Of a stretch of DNA of 12,372 bases, positions 1 to 6,454 are shown piece by piece. Positions within the stretch are counted from its first letter, which is position 1; every line of letters starts with the position of its first letter. Below the pieces are notes generated by a model that made no database searches, was not told the origin of the DNA, and worked only from the letters and a program-made list of their open reading frames with translations. This DNA comes from Maricaulis sp. (GTDB taxonomy: Bacteria; Pseudomonadota; Alphaproteobacteria; Caulobacterales; Maricaulaceae), in the NCBI GenBank assembly GCA_002694345.1, contig NZLV01000235.1, positions 1-12,372 of the forward strand, read 5' to 3'. Made by a program: the position numbers and the translations under genes.

Positions 1-86
1 ATGCCCGCCTGCACACCTCCTTCCTGAAGGATCAGGTGCCGCTGCCGGGTCGTAATTTCCGCGCCGCCCTGGTTCTGGATTTCTAG
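1..86 (+). CDS. C-terminal tail of a TonB-dependent-receptor-like outer-membrane protein (partial)
   Basis: The left edge cuts a gene. In the frame starting at base 3, 27 codons run to a TAG at 84-86 and end in PLPGRNFRAALVLDF. A PGRN-type turn followed by a last amphipathic beta strand ending in Phe is the usual C-terminus of TonB-dependent receptors, whose final strand and terminal aromatic residue are recognised by the BAM machinery. This is inferred from the tail only; the plug and most of the barrel lie outside the window. The nearby SapC-family gene fits, since in alphaproteobacteria SapC genes often sit near TonB-dependent receptors. It could also be another outer-membrane barrel. Confidence 0.55.
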   Translation, partial: ARLHTSFLKDQVPLPGRNFRAALVLDF

Positions 87-100
87 TCCGCATTCGCCCT

Positions 101-130
101 GCGTCAGCCTGTCGCGCGGCAGGCTGACGC
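101..130 (+). terminator. Hairpin after the receptor tail, probable terminator
   Basis: A perfect 11-bp inverted repeat, GCGTCAGCCTG at 101-111 and CAGGCTGACGC at 120-130, has an 8-nt loop and starts 15 bases after the receptor stop codon. No T-run follows (the next bases are GCGGCGAAAC), so it is either a weak intrinsic terminator or a 3'-end stabilising hairpin. Its position at the end of a gene supports a 3'-end role. Confidence 0.55.
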
Positions 131-210
131 GCGGCGAAACGCGCAGTTCAACCCGCGCGCATCCGGGTCCAGAAAGTCCCCATATTCTTTAGGGACGAAA
201 GGACGGACCC

Positions 211-828
211 ATGAAACGGATGCTTCTCGGCGCTGCTGCTGCTCTCATTCTCGCCGCGCCGGCGATGGCGGAACAGGGCGACTGGCTGGTGCGGCTGCGC
301 GCCATCAACGTCGTTCCCAACGAAGAGGCCACGATCACGCCGATCGGCGGCGATGTCGACATCGACAGCTCGATCGTGCCGGAATTGGACATCACCTACT
401 TCGTGCAGGACAACTGGGCTCTCGAGCTCATCCTCGGCGTGACGCCGCACGATGTGATGGCTGTGAACACGGCAGCCGGTGATATCGATCTGGGTGACGT
501 GACCCTTCTGCCGCCGACCCTGACGCTGCAGTACCACTTCAACCCGGAAGGCCAGTACCGCCCGTATGTCGGCGCCGGTGTGAACTACACCTACTTCTTC
601 AATGAAGACCTGCCGTCGGGTTCGGCCCTCAGCACGATCGATTATGATGCCAGCTTTGGCCTGGCGGCCCAGGCCGGTATCGACATCGCCCTGCAGGACG
701 AATGGTTCCTGAACCTGGATGTCAAATACATCGACATCGACACGGATGTGGTGATCGACGGTGCGGTGAATGCCGACGTCCAGATCGACCCGGTCGTGTT
801 CGGCATCGGCTTCGGCCGCCGCTTCTGA
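211..828 (+). CDS. OmpW-family outer-membrane beta-barrel protein
   Basis: This is a 205-residue protein. Residues 1-20 are a signal peptide (KR, then a hydrophobic Ala/Leu stretch, cleavage after AMA). The mature part has OmpW hallmarks: an early strand WLVRLRAINVVPNE, a central LLPPTLTLQYHF, then GQYRPYVGAGVNYTYFF, a WFLNLDVKYIDIDTD strand, and a last strand PVVFGIGFGRRF ending in Phe. The family forms a small eight-stranded barrel with a hydrophobic channel, linked to uptake of small hydrophobic compounds and to stress responses. The length matches the family. The ATG at 211 is preceded by a purine-rich AAAGGACGG. A hairpin before the gene and a terminator after it suggest a single-gene unit. 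The substrate cannot be read from the sequence. Confidence 0.9.
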   Translation: MKRMLLGAAAALILAAPAMAEQGDWLVRLRAINVVPNEEATITPIGGDVDIDSSIVPELDITYFVQDNWALELILGVTPHDVMAVNTAAGDIDLGDVTLLPPTLTLQYHFNPEGQYRPYVGAGVNYTYFFNEDLPSGSALSTIDYDASFGLAAQAGIDIALQDEWFLNLDVKYIDIDTDVVIDGAVNADVQIDPVVFGIGFGRRF

Positions 829-867
829 TCCGTCGCCAGACGGGTTCAGATACCCCAATCGCAGTGA

Positions 868-902
868 AGTGCCGGATCCATCTCGGGTCCGGCACTGTTT
901 TT
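868..902 (+). terminator. Intrinsic terminator of the OmpW gene
   Basis: AGTGCCGGA at 868-876 pairs with TCCGGCACT at 888-896 (9 bp, 11-nt loop). GTTTTT follows directly at 897-902. It lies 40 bases after the OmpW stop codon and gives a stem plus U-tract of the classical kind. Confidence 0.85.
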
Positions 903-938
903 GCGTTGAACGGCATGGAATCGCCCTGCACGGCTGCG

Positions 939-967
939 TTGCCGGGCCGGGGCATATCCGCTATCCA
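939..967 (+). promoter_or_regulatory. Candidate promoter of the SapC-family gene
   Basis: TTGCCG at 939-944 and TATCCA at 962-967 are separated by 17 bases, which would start transcription near 974 and leave a short leader of about 24 nt. A small inverted repeat, GGGCA at 950-954 and TGCCC at 969-973, surrounds the -10 element. Promoter calls by eye in GC-rich DNA are weak; the support is that a terminator ends just upstream, so the gene needs its own start. Confidence 0.35.
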
Positions 968-997
968 GTGCCCAAAGGACTTAAAGGGGTTTTTATC

Positions 998-1780
998 ATG
1001 GTCGACGCCGCCACCGAGCCGCGCCTCACCGGATCCGTGCCGCTCTACAAGAATGTTGAGCCGCTCAACCGTCAAAAGCACAAATCCTATGGCGTGAAGA
1101 CGGTCTCCAATCCGTTTTCCTTCCTGCAGGAATGGCATTTCGTTCCGGCGATCAGCCCGGAATTCGCCTTCGCCTGCGGCAGCTATCCGATCGTCTTCCT
1201 CGGCGAGAAGAAGATGCCGGTTTTGGTGATGGGCCTGCGTGCCGGCACCAATCTGTTCGTCGATGAGAACGGCCAGTTCGACAACGAACACTACATTCCG
1301 GCCTATGTGCGCCGTTATCCCTTCGTGAGCGCTTCGGCCCAGAACGACCAGCCGTCCACGGTCTGCGTCGACCTGGACGCCGACTTTGTCGTCTCCGAAA
1401 ACGCGGAACGTCCCTTCTTCGACGCGCAGGGTGAGCCGACCGACTACATGAAGCAGGCCATCGACTTCGTGTCGGCCTTCGAGAATGACGCGCGCATCAC
1501 GGAAGGTTTCGTGGAACGCCTCGTCGCTCTGGACCTGCTGGAAAAGAAAGACATCAAGGTCGCCAACCCGCAGGACCCGGAAAACCCGGTCACGGTTGCC
1601 GAATACTGGGGTGTCTCCAACGAGAAATTCTCTGCCCTGCCGGCCGAGAAGCTCAAGGAAATGCACGACAATGGCGACCTGATTGCCATCACGTCCCACA
1701 TCATTTCCCTGCAGCGCTGGGATCGCATCCTGCGCCGTACCTCGCTGAAGGCGACGGCGGAAGGCCAGGCCCAGGCCTGA
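998..1780 (+). CDS. SapC-family protein
   Basis: This is a 260-residue protein that I assign to the SapC family (Pfam SapC), whose founding name comes from the Campylobacter S-layer locus but whose biochemical role is not established. Family-like features are the N-terminal VPLYKNVEPLNRQKH block, the FVPAISPEFAFACGSYPIVFL segment (residues about 49-69), FVDENGQFDNEHYIPAYVRRYPF (about 89-111) and an alpha-helical C-terminal half with SLQRWDRIL near the end. No signal peptide or membrane segment is visible, so it is probably cytosolic or peripheral. The ATG at 998 has AAAGGGG 8 bases upstream; the frame stays open further upstream, but no good ribosome site supports a longer form. Its neighbours are an OmpW gene and a receptor tail. 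It has its own terminator. Confidence 0.85.
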   Translation: MVDAATEPRLTGSVPLYKNVEPLNRQKHKSYGVKTVSNPFSFLQEWHFVPAISPEFAFACGSYPIVFLGEKKMPVLVMGLRAGTNLFVDENGQFDNEHYIPAYVRRYPFVSASAQNDQPSTVCVDLDADFVVSENAERPFFDAQGEPTDYMKQAIDFVSAFENDARITEGFVERLVALDLLEKKDIKVANPQDPENPVTVAEYWGVSNEKFSALPAEKLKEMHDNGDLIAITSHIISLQRWDRILRRTSLKATAEGQAQA

Positions 1781-1804
1781 TCCTGACGGATCACCGAATG
1801 ACAG

Positions 1805-1839
1805 ACGGCCGCGCCCTATCGGGTGCGGCCGTTTGCTTT
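1805..1839 (+). terminator. Intrinsic terminator of the SapC-family gene
   Basis: ACGGCCGC at 1805-1812 pairs with GCGGCCGT at 1825-1832. The stem continues inward through GCCC/GGGT (one G-T wobble) to a 4-nt loop TATC, 12 bp in all. A T-rich tail, TTTGCTTT, follows. It starts 25 bases after the stop codon. Confidence 0.85.
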
Positions 1840-1867
1840 GGGGCGATCACCTTTGCGTCAGAGCGGT

Positions 1868-1895
1868 TCGACACGCCGCGAATTTCTTCTATATC
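1868..1895 (+). promoter_or_regulatory. Candidate promoter of the ScsB-like gene
   Basis: TCGACA at 1868-1873 (five of six bases of TTGACA) and TATATC at 1890-1895 are 16 bases apart. Transcription would begin near 1902, leaving a leader of about 39 nt. It sits just after the SapC terminator and before the next gene, where a promoter is required. It was read by eye. Confidence 0.45.
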
Positions 1896-1940
1896 GACGG
1901 GAGAGTATCCCAAGTGGCTCCGCCTTCGAGAGGTTTCCTG

Positions 1941-4040
1941 ATGCGTGTTCTCCTGTCCTGCCTGTTCGCCCTTGCGGCCGCGGCACCGGCTCTGGCCCAA
2001 CCCGGCTGGGCCAGCGGGGAAGCGATCATCGAGGCGGAACTGGTCTCGGATGTCGCCCAGGCACGCCCGGGCGAGGACTTCCATATCGGTGTGCACCAGA
2101 TCATGCCGGAAGGCTGGCACACCTATTGGCGCAATCCGGGCGATAACGGTCTGCCGATCGAAATCGACTGGACGGCTCCGGACGGGGTGGAGATCGGCGA
2201 GATCGCCTGGCCGGCCCCGATCGAACTGCCGCTCACCGATGACATCATGGACTATGGCTACAAGGAAGAAGTGACGCTTCCCATGCCGGTCCGTCTGGAC
2301 GCGGGCTATGAAGGCGACAGCCTGACCTTGATTGCCGATGCGACCTGGCTGGTTTGCGAGGACATCTGCATCCCCGAAGAACGCCGCCTGGAACTGACCC
2401 TGGCGGTCGGTGACGAAGCCATCCGGGACGAGGCGGGCTATTGGTATATCCGCGCCGCGCTGGACACGGTGCCAATGCCCGATCCGGCGATTGCCGCGGA
2501 ACTGGGACAAGTGTCCGACCAGATTGTCCTGGCTCTGTCCGGCGGTGATTTCGACCAGCCGGAAGACGCGGTCCGTGAGCTGGTTTTCTACCCGTTCAAG
2601 GCCGGCCTGATCCGCCACGCCTCTTCACAGGAACGCCGCACCGTCGACGGGCGGACCGTTCTGGTGATCGGCTCGGGCTATGCCGCCGACGAGCGGGTGC
2701 AGTCGAGCCGCGGCGGCGTCCTGTCCTATGAGGTCAATGAGGGCGGGCGCTGGCAGTCGCGCATGGTGGAGATCGAACCGGCCCTGCTGGTCGACGACAT
2801 GACGCTTGATGACACCGTGGCCGATGTGACCATGCCGGTGAACTATATCGTCATCCTGCTCCTGGCCCTGGGCGGCGGGCTGATCCTCAACCTGATGCCT
2901 TGCGTCTTCCCGATCCTGTCGATCAAGGTGCTCAAATTCGTCCAGGTGGCGCATGCCGATGCCGGCAAGGTCCGCGAACAGGGCCTGTTCTTCCTCGCCG
3001 GTGTTCTGGCCAGCTTCGTCGGTCTGGCGGCCATCCTGGTCGGGCTGCGCGAATTCGGCCTGCCGGTCGGCTGGGGCTTCCAGCTGCAATTGCCGGTCGT
3101 CGTGGCGGCCCTGGCCGTTCTCCTGTTCGCGATCGGTCTCAATCTCCTGGGCGTGTTCGAAGTCGGGACACGTCTGATGGGGCTCGGCTCCGGCCTGGCA
3201 GATACGCCGGGCGCGCGGGGCGCCTTCTTCACCGGTGTTCTCGCCGTCGTGGTCGCCGCGCCCTGTGTCGGTCCGCTGGCCGCCGGTGCCCTCGGCCTGG
3301 CGCTGACCCAGCCGGCCTTTGTGGTCATCCTGGTCTCGGCGGCGATGGGCCTGGGGCTGGCTTTGCCCTTCGTGGCGCTCTGCTTTGCGCCGGGCCTGTT
3401 GAAGCTCATGCCCAAGCCGGGCGCCTGGATGGTGACCTTCCGGCAATTCCTGGCCTTCCCGATGTTCGCCTCGGCCCTGTGGCTGGTCTGGGTCCTGTCG
3501 ATCCAGTCCGGGTCCAGCGGCGTGCTTCTGGTCGGCGGTGCCCTGGTAGCGCTGTCCTTCGGGGTCTGGGCGCTGGGCCAGTCCGGTCCGGTCTGGAAAG
3601 CCATTGGCAGTCTGGGTCTGATCGCCGCCCTGGTCAGCACGGGCTGGGTGGCCCGCCTGCCGGACACGGCATCGACGGCGAGCGTCAGCGTCACCGAGGA
3701 AACCTGGTCACCGGCCCGTGTCGCCGAGCTGCGCGCCGAAGGCCGGGCCGTCTTCGTGGATGTCACGGCGGCCTGGTGCGTGACCTGTCAGGTCAACAAG
3801 GTGCGGGTGCTGAACCAGACCGATGTGCAGGCGGCTTTCGACACATATGACGTCGCTTTCCTGCGCGCGGACTGGACCAATCGCAATGAGACCATCGCCC
3901 AGCTGATCCGTGATCACGGACAGGCGGGTGTGCCGCTCTATCTGCTCTACCCGGTGGGGGGCGGTCAGGCCCAGGTCCTGCCGACCGTGCTGACCCGCGA
4001 TGGTGTGATTGCCGCCCTGGACCGCGCGACGCGCCGCTAG
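1941..4040 (+). CDS. scsB: ScsB/DsbD-family membrane protein-disulfide reductase
   Basis: A 699-residue inner-membrane protein that passes electrons from cytoplasmic thioredoxin to periplasmic proteins. Residues 1-20 form a signal peptide (LAAAAPALAQ). A periplasmic domain of about 280 residues follows, with the redox pair C139/C143 in CEDICIPE. A block of eight hydrophobic segments (about 300-595) carries the two membrane cysteines, C321 in NLMPCVFPI and C442 in AAPCVGPL. The thioredoxin-like C-terminal domain has the active site C613-V-T-C616 in AAWCVTCQVNK. All six cysteines of the relay are present. E. coli DsbD is near 565 residues; the large N-terminal domain points to the ScsB branch described in Caulobacter. 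The ATG at 1941 has GAGAGG 7 bases upstream. No ScsC- or TlpA-like partner lies in the window. Its TAG overlaps the stop codon of the convergent gene in the shared CTAG. Confidence 0.9.
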   Translation: MRVLLSCLFALAAAAPALAQPGWASGEAIIEAELVSDVAQARPGEDFHIGVHQIMPEGWHTYWRNPGDNGLPIEIDWTAPDGVEIGEIAWPAPIELPLTDDIMDYGYKEEVTLPMPVRLDAGYEGDSLTLIADATWLVCEDICIPEERRLELTLAVGDEAIRDEAGYWYIRAALDTVPMPDPAIAAELGQVSDQIVLALSGGDFDQPEDAVRELVFYPFKAGLIRHASSQERRTVDGRTVLVIGSGYAADERVQSSRGGVLSYEVNEGGRWQSRMVEIEPALLVDDMTLDDTVADVTMPVNYIVILLLALGGGLILNLMPCVFPILSIKVLKFVQVAHADAGKVREQGLFFLAGVLASFVGLAAILVGLREFGLPVGWGFQLQLPVVVAALAVLLFAIGLNLLGVFEVGTRLMGLGSGLADTPGARGAFFTGVLAVVVAAPCVGPLAAGALGLALTQPAFVVILVSAAMGLGLALPFVALCFAPGLLKLMPKPGAWMVTFRQFLAFPMFASALWLVWVLSIQSGSSGVLLVGGALVALSFGVWALGQSGPVWKAIGSLGLIAALVSTGWVARLPDTASTASVSVTEETWSPARVAELRAEGRAVFVDVTAAWCVTCQVNKVRVLNQTDVQAAFDTYDVAFLRADWTNRNETIAQLIRDHGQAGVPLYLLYPVGGGQAQVLPTVLTRDGVIAALDRATRR

Positions 4041-4510
4041 TTCTGGCGCACCGGGCAGCTGGCCGGAAGCGTGACGCCGGACAGGTCGGTATCGGTATCG
4101 ATCGCCGGCGCAATCTCGGCCGCATCCCGCATCAGGTCGGCCAGTCCGGCATAGATATGCGCCTGTTCCGCCGCCGTCTCGGCTGCGTTGATCGCGTCGA
4201 TCCGTGCCTGGGTATCGCGTGACATGCCACGGAAGATGCAGCGCAGGTCCACCGGACCGCCGGCGGCATCGATCTCCCGGCTCAGCATCAGGGATTCCGC
4301 GGCAAACTGGTCGAGTTCGAACGTATAGGGGTCTTCAATGTCCAGCGGCGTCGCCGGCGCGGCCGGCCGCTGTGCGGCAGACTGGGAGCGCGCGCTGGCT
4401 TCCGTGCCAAGGCGTTGGGCAAACTCGGCAAAATCGCTTCCCGGACCGGCCTCTGCCACGGAGGCGAGACTGGTCAGAAGCAGAATACTGGTGCCGATGA
4501 CACGCAACAT
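4037..4510 (-). CDS. Small secreted protein of unknown function, two cysteines
   Basis: I do not recognise this 157-residue protein. Residues 1-21 are a clear signal peptide (MLRVIGTSIL, hydrophobic core, SVAEA then GPG). A low-complexity Ala/Ser/Gln/Pro linker (about 38-54) leads into a mainly helical domain with DLRCIFRGMSRDTQARIDAI and a long Ala-rich helix. The mature protein has just two cysteines, C91 and C152 (in LPASCPVRQN), which could form one disulfide. I chose the ATG at 4510 over an upstream ATG at 4549 because it directly begins the signal peptide and has GGGAGAG in front. It is convergent with the ScsB-like gene (4-bp overlap) and divergent from hisS. A link to the reductase is only a guess from proximity. 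That it is a real gene is supported by the signal peptide and tight packing. Confidence 0.7.
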   Translation of the reverse strand: MLRVIGTSILLLTSLASVAEAGPGSDFAEFAQRLGTEASARSQSAAQRPAAPATPLDIEDPYTFELDQFAAESLMLSREIDAAGGPVDLRCIFRGMSRDTQARIDAINAAETAAEQAHIYAGLADLMRDAAEIAPAIDTDTDLSGVTLPASCPVRQN

Positions 4511-4662
4511 GGCGGAACTCTCCCGTTCAAGATCGAGGCAGTTTGGCAATAACGCCTTGATTTCTCGTGAAGAGGACGCAATTCCGGGACCAGTCCTGCA
4601 AAGACGGGTTCACAGAGACGGGCCTGTCGTGGAAAACACCGCTTTCACACAGAGGGGCTGGC

Positions 4663-4687
4663 CCGGCGGCCGGTCCCCGCCGGAGAG
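4663..4687 (+). promoter_or_regulatory. Hairpin overlapping the hisS ribosome binding site
   Basis: CCGGCGG at 4663-4669 and CCGCCGG at 4677-4683 form a perfect 7-bp GC stem with a 7-nt loop. The right arm contains the first two bases of the GGAGAG ribosome site (4682-4687) that precedes the hisS ATG at 4693. The fold could lower initiation or set its efficiency. Such stems also arise by chance in DNA this GC-rich. Confidence 0.35.
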
Positions 4688-4692
4688 ACCTG

Positions 4693-6168
4693 ATGAGTGC
4701 CAAGAAGCCCTTCCGACCCAAGGCGCGCCGTCCGCGTGGCTTTGAAGATCGCAGCGGATCCATCCTGCGGGTCGAGCGGCATCTGATCGAGTGTGCCAGC
4801 AAGGTCTATGATGATTGGGGCTTCGAACCCTTGATGACGCCGGCCTTTGAATATGCCGACGCGCTGGGCAAATTCCTGCCGGACGAAGAGCGCCCCAATG
4901 AAGGCGTGTTCGCGCTGGAGGATGATGACGGCCAGTGGCTGTCCCTGCGCTATGACCACACGGCCCCGCTCGCCCGCTTCGTGGCCGAGAACTACCAGGA
5001 CCTGAACAAGCCCTATCGCCGCTATCAGGCGGGCGATGTCTGGCGCAATGAAAAGCCGGGACCGGGCCGGTTCCGCCAATTCGTCCAGTGCGATGCCGAC
5101 ACGGTGGGCGCGGCCAGCGCCGCGGCCGACGCCGAGATGATCGCCCTGGCGGCCGAAGTCATGCGCTCGGTCGGCCTGGCCGATGGCGACTATGTCATCC
5201 GCGTGAATGACCGCCGCTTGCTGGACGGTGTGCTGGAGAGTATCGGTGCGGCCGAGCCGGAGCGCCGCATGCGCGTGCTGCGCGCCGCCGACAAGCTGGA
5301 CCGGCTGGGCCGGGACGGTGTTGCCCTGCTGCTGGGCGAGGGCCGCAAGGACGAGTCCGGCGACTTCACCGAAGGCGCCAAGCTGGATACGGCTTCCATC
5401 GACCGCGTCCTGGCCTTCCTGGATGCCACGGGTGGCAGCCGCGAGGATGTGATTGCCCGTCTGGAACCGCTGGTCGGCACTTCGGAGACCGGCAAGGCCG
5501 GGATCGCGGCGCTCAGCGAAATCCATGATGTCCTCTCCGCCATCGGCGTGAACGAGGACCGGGCCCTGTTCGACCCGTCCGTCGTGCGCGGTCTGGGCTA
5601 TTACACCGGTCCGGTCTACGAGGCTGAACTGCTGGCCCAGGCGACCTATGAGGACGGTTCCCCGATCCAGTTCGGCTCGGTGGGTGGCGGTGGCCGCTAT
5701 GATGATCTCGTCTCGCGCTTCACCGGCCAGGCTGTGCCGGCGACGGGTTTCTCCTTCGGTGTCAGCCGGTTCGCAGCGGCGCTGTCGGCCCTGAACCTGA
5801 CCGGTGCCGCCCAGGAGCGTCCGCTGGTTGTTGTGGTCGCTTCGGAAAAGGACCGCGCAGCGGATTACCTGTCCATGGCCGCAGAACTGCGCGAAGCCGG
5901 CTTCCGCGCCGAAGCCTTTGTCGGCGGCGGCAATATGGGCAAGCAGATGAAATATGCCGACCGTCGCGGTGCGGTGGCGGCGGTCATCGTCGGTTCGAAC
6001 GAGCGCGAGGAAGGCCTGGTCACGATCAAGGATCTCAAGCTCGGCGCCCGCCTGGCGGCAGACATTTCCGACAACAAGCAATGGCGCGAAGAGCAGCCTG
6101 CGCAGGAAACCGTCGCCCGGAATGACTGGATCGAGGCGGTCGAGCGTATTGCAGCGCGCAATGATTAA
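4693..6168 (+). CDS. hisS: Histidyl-tRNA synthetase, alphaproteobacterial type
   Basis: A 491-residue class II synthetase that charges tRNA-His in the cytoplasm. Motif 1 lies near the N-terminus (RRPRGFEDR onward). LRYDHTAPLAR is at 85-95, motif 2 YRRYQAGDVWRNEKPGPGRFRQF at about 108-130 followed by VQCDAD, the histidine-binding motif RGLGYYTGPVYE at 299-310, motif 3 GGGGRYDDL at 331-339, and the anticodon-binding domain from about 376 to 457. E. coli-type enzymes have LRPEGT and RGLDYY; here they read LRYDHT and RGLGYY, which marks the divergent type found in many alphaproteobacteria. The anticodon domain separates it from a HisZ paralogue. The ATG at 4693 has GGAGAG 5 bases upstream; an in-frame ATG at 4567 has no ribosome site and adds a non-conserved leader. 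The gene stands alone. Confidence 0.93.
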   Translation: MSAKKPFRPKARRPRGFEDRSGSILRVERHLIECASKVYDDWGFEPLMTPAFEYADALGKFLPDEERPNEGVFALEDDDGQWLSLRYDHTAPLARFVAENYQDLNKPYRRYQAGDVWRNEKPGPGRFRQFVQCDADTVGAASAAADAEMIALAAEVMRSVGLADGDYVIRVNDRRLLDGVLESIGAAEPERRMRVLRAADKLDRLGRDGVALLLGEGRKDESGDFTEGAKLDTASIDRVLAFLDATGGSREDVIARLEPLVGTSETGKAGIAALSEIHDVLSAIGVNEDRALFDPSVVRGLGYYTGPVYEAELLAQATYEDGSPIQFGSVGGGGRYDDLVSRFTGQAVPATGFSFGVSRFAAALSALNLTGAAQERPLVVVVASEKDRAADYLSMAAELREAGFRAEAFVGGGNMGKQMKYADRRGAVAAVIVGSNEREEGLVTIKDLKLGARLAADISDNKQWREEQPAQETVARNDWIEAVERIAARND

Positions 6169-6226
6169 AGTCGAAAATGTTGCGCTGCGGCAAGAACTTA
6201 TCCTCAGCGTACGGAGAAATCGGGGG

Positions 6227-6369
6227 TTGACGTAAGGGTCAGGCCACGTAAACGTATGTACAGGACACGGGCCTGACCGTCCTGTCCTTTCGGCGTTTCG
6301 GGGAGGAGACGCCCTTTATCGACCAACCGTTATCTTGGGGCTGGCCTTGTGCCAGCCTCTTTTTTGTTT
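6227..6369 (+). ncRNA. Candidate small RNA or structured 3' end of hisS
   Basis: No gene is visible between hisS and the terminator at 6337-6369, yet the stretch is rich in structure. TTGACG at 6227-6232 could be a -35 element; the -10 is unclear (TAAACG at 6249, or TATGTA at 6255). ACAGGAC at 6260-6266 pairs with GTCCTGT at 6279-6285. GGCGTTTC at 6292-6299 pairs with GAGACGCC at 6306-6313 around the loop GGGGAG. A strong intrinsic terminator follows. The product would be a roughly 105-nt RNA of three hairpins. Alternatively it is just a long hisS 3' UTR. It does not match tmRNA, 4.5S or 6S RNA as far as I can tell. Confidence 0.4.
6337..6369 (+). terminator. Intrinsic terminator, rightward, after hisS
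   Basis: GGGGCTGGC at 6337-6345 pairs with GCCAGCCTC at 6351-6359 (9 bp with one G-T wobble, 5-nt loop CTTGT). Six T follow at 6360-6365, then GTTT. It lies 168 bases after the hisS stop codon, unusually far for a simple gene-end terminator. Confidence 0.9.
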
Positions 6370-6385
6370 GGTCTTTGGCGAACAT

Positions 6386-6421
6386 TGAAAAAGAAAACGG
6401 GCCGGCAAGAGCCGACCCGTT
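6386..6421 (-). terminator. Intrinsic terminator, leftward, after the helical secreted protein gene
   Basis: Read on the minus strand, AACGGGTCGGC (6421-6411) pairs with GCCGGCCCGTT (6406-6396) around the loop TCTT, 11 bp with one T-G wobble. It is followed by TTCTTTTTC. It lies 34 bases beyond the minus-strand stop codon at 6455 and faces the rightward terminator 16 bases away. Confidence 0.9.
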
Positions 6422-6454
6422 CCTGTTGCTTGAAAAGGCCGGTGAATATTCCGC

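Noticed and set aside
4567..4692. N-terminal extension of hisS from an ATG at 4567
   Set aside because: No ribosome site precedes it, the added residues resemble no HisRS N-terminus, and ATG 4693 has GGAGAG at the right distance.
4645..6081. Long minus-strand open frame opposite hisS (and similar ones opposite SapC and the S9 peptidase)
   Set aside because: These are typical antisense shadows in GC-rich coding DNA; the sense frames have complete family motifs.
6161..6235. 24-codon ORF overlapping the hisS stop (ATGATTAAA...)
   Set aside because: No ribosome site and no recognisable product; the overlap with the hisS end is likely chance.
6237..6285. H-type pseudoknot from the two interlocked inverted repeats
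   Set aside because: The linker between the second arm of stem 1 and the second arm of stem 2 is zero bases, too short to cross a 9-bp stem. Alternative hairpins are more realistic.
6236..6290. Signal recognition particle (4.5S) RNA, suggested by GGTCAGG
   Set aside because: The conserved GGAAGGAAGCAGCC-type loop is absent; only a short chance match remains.
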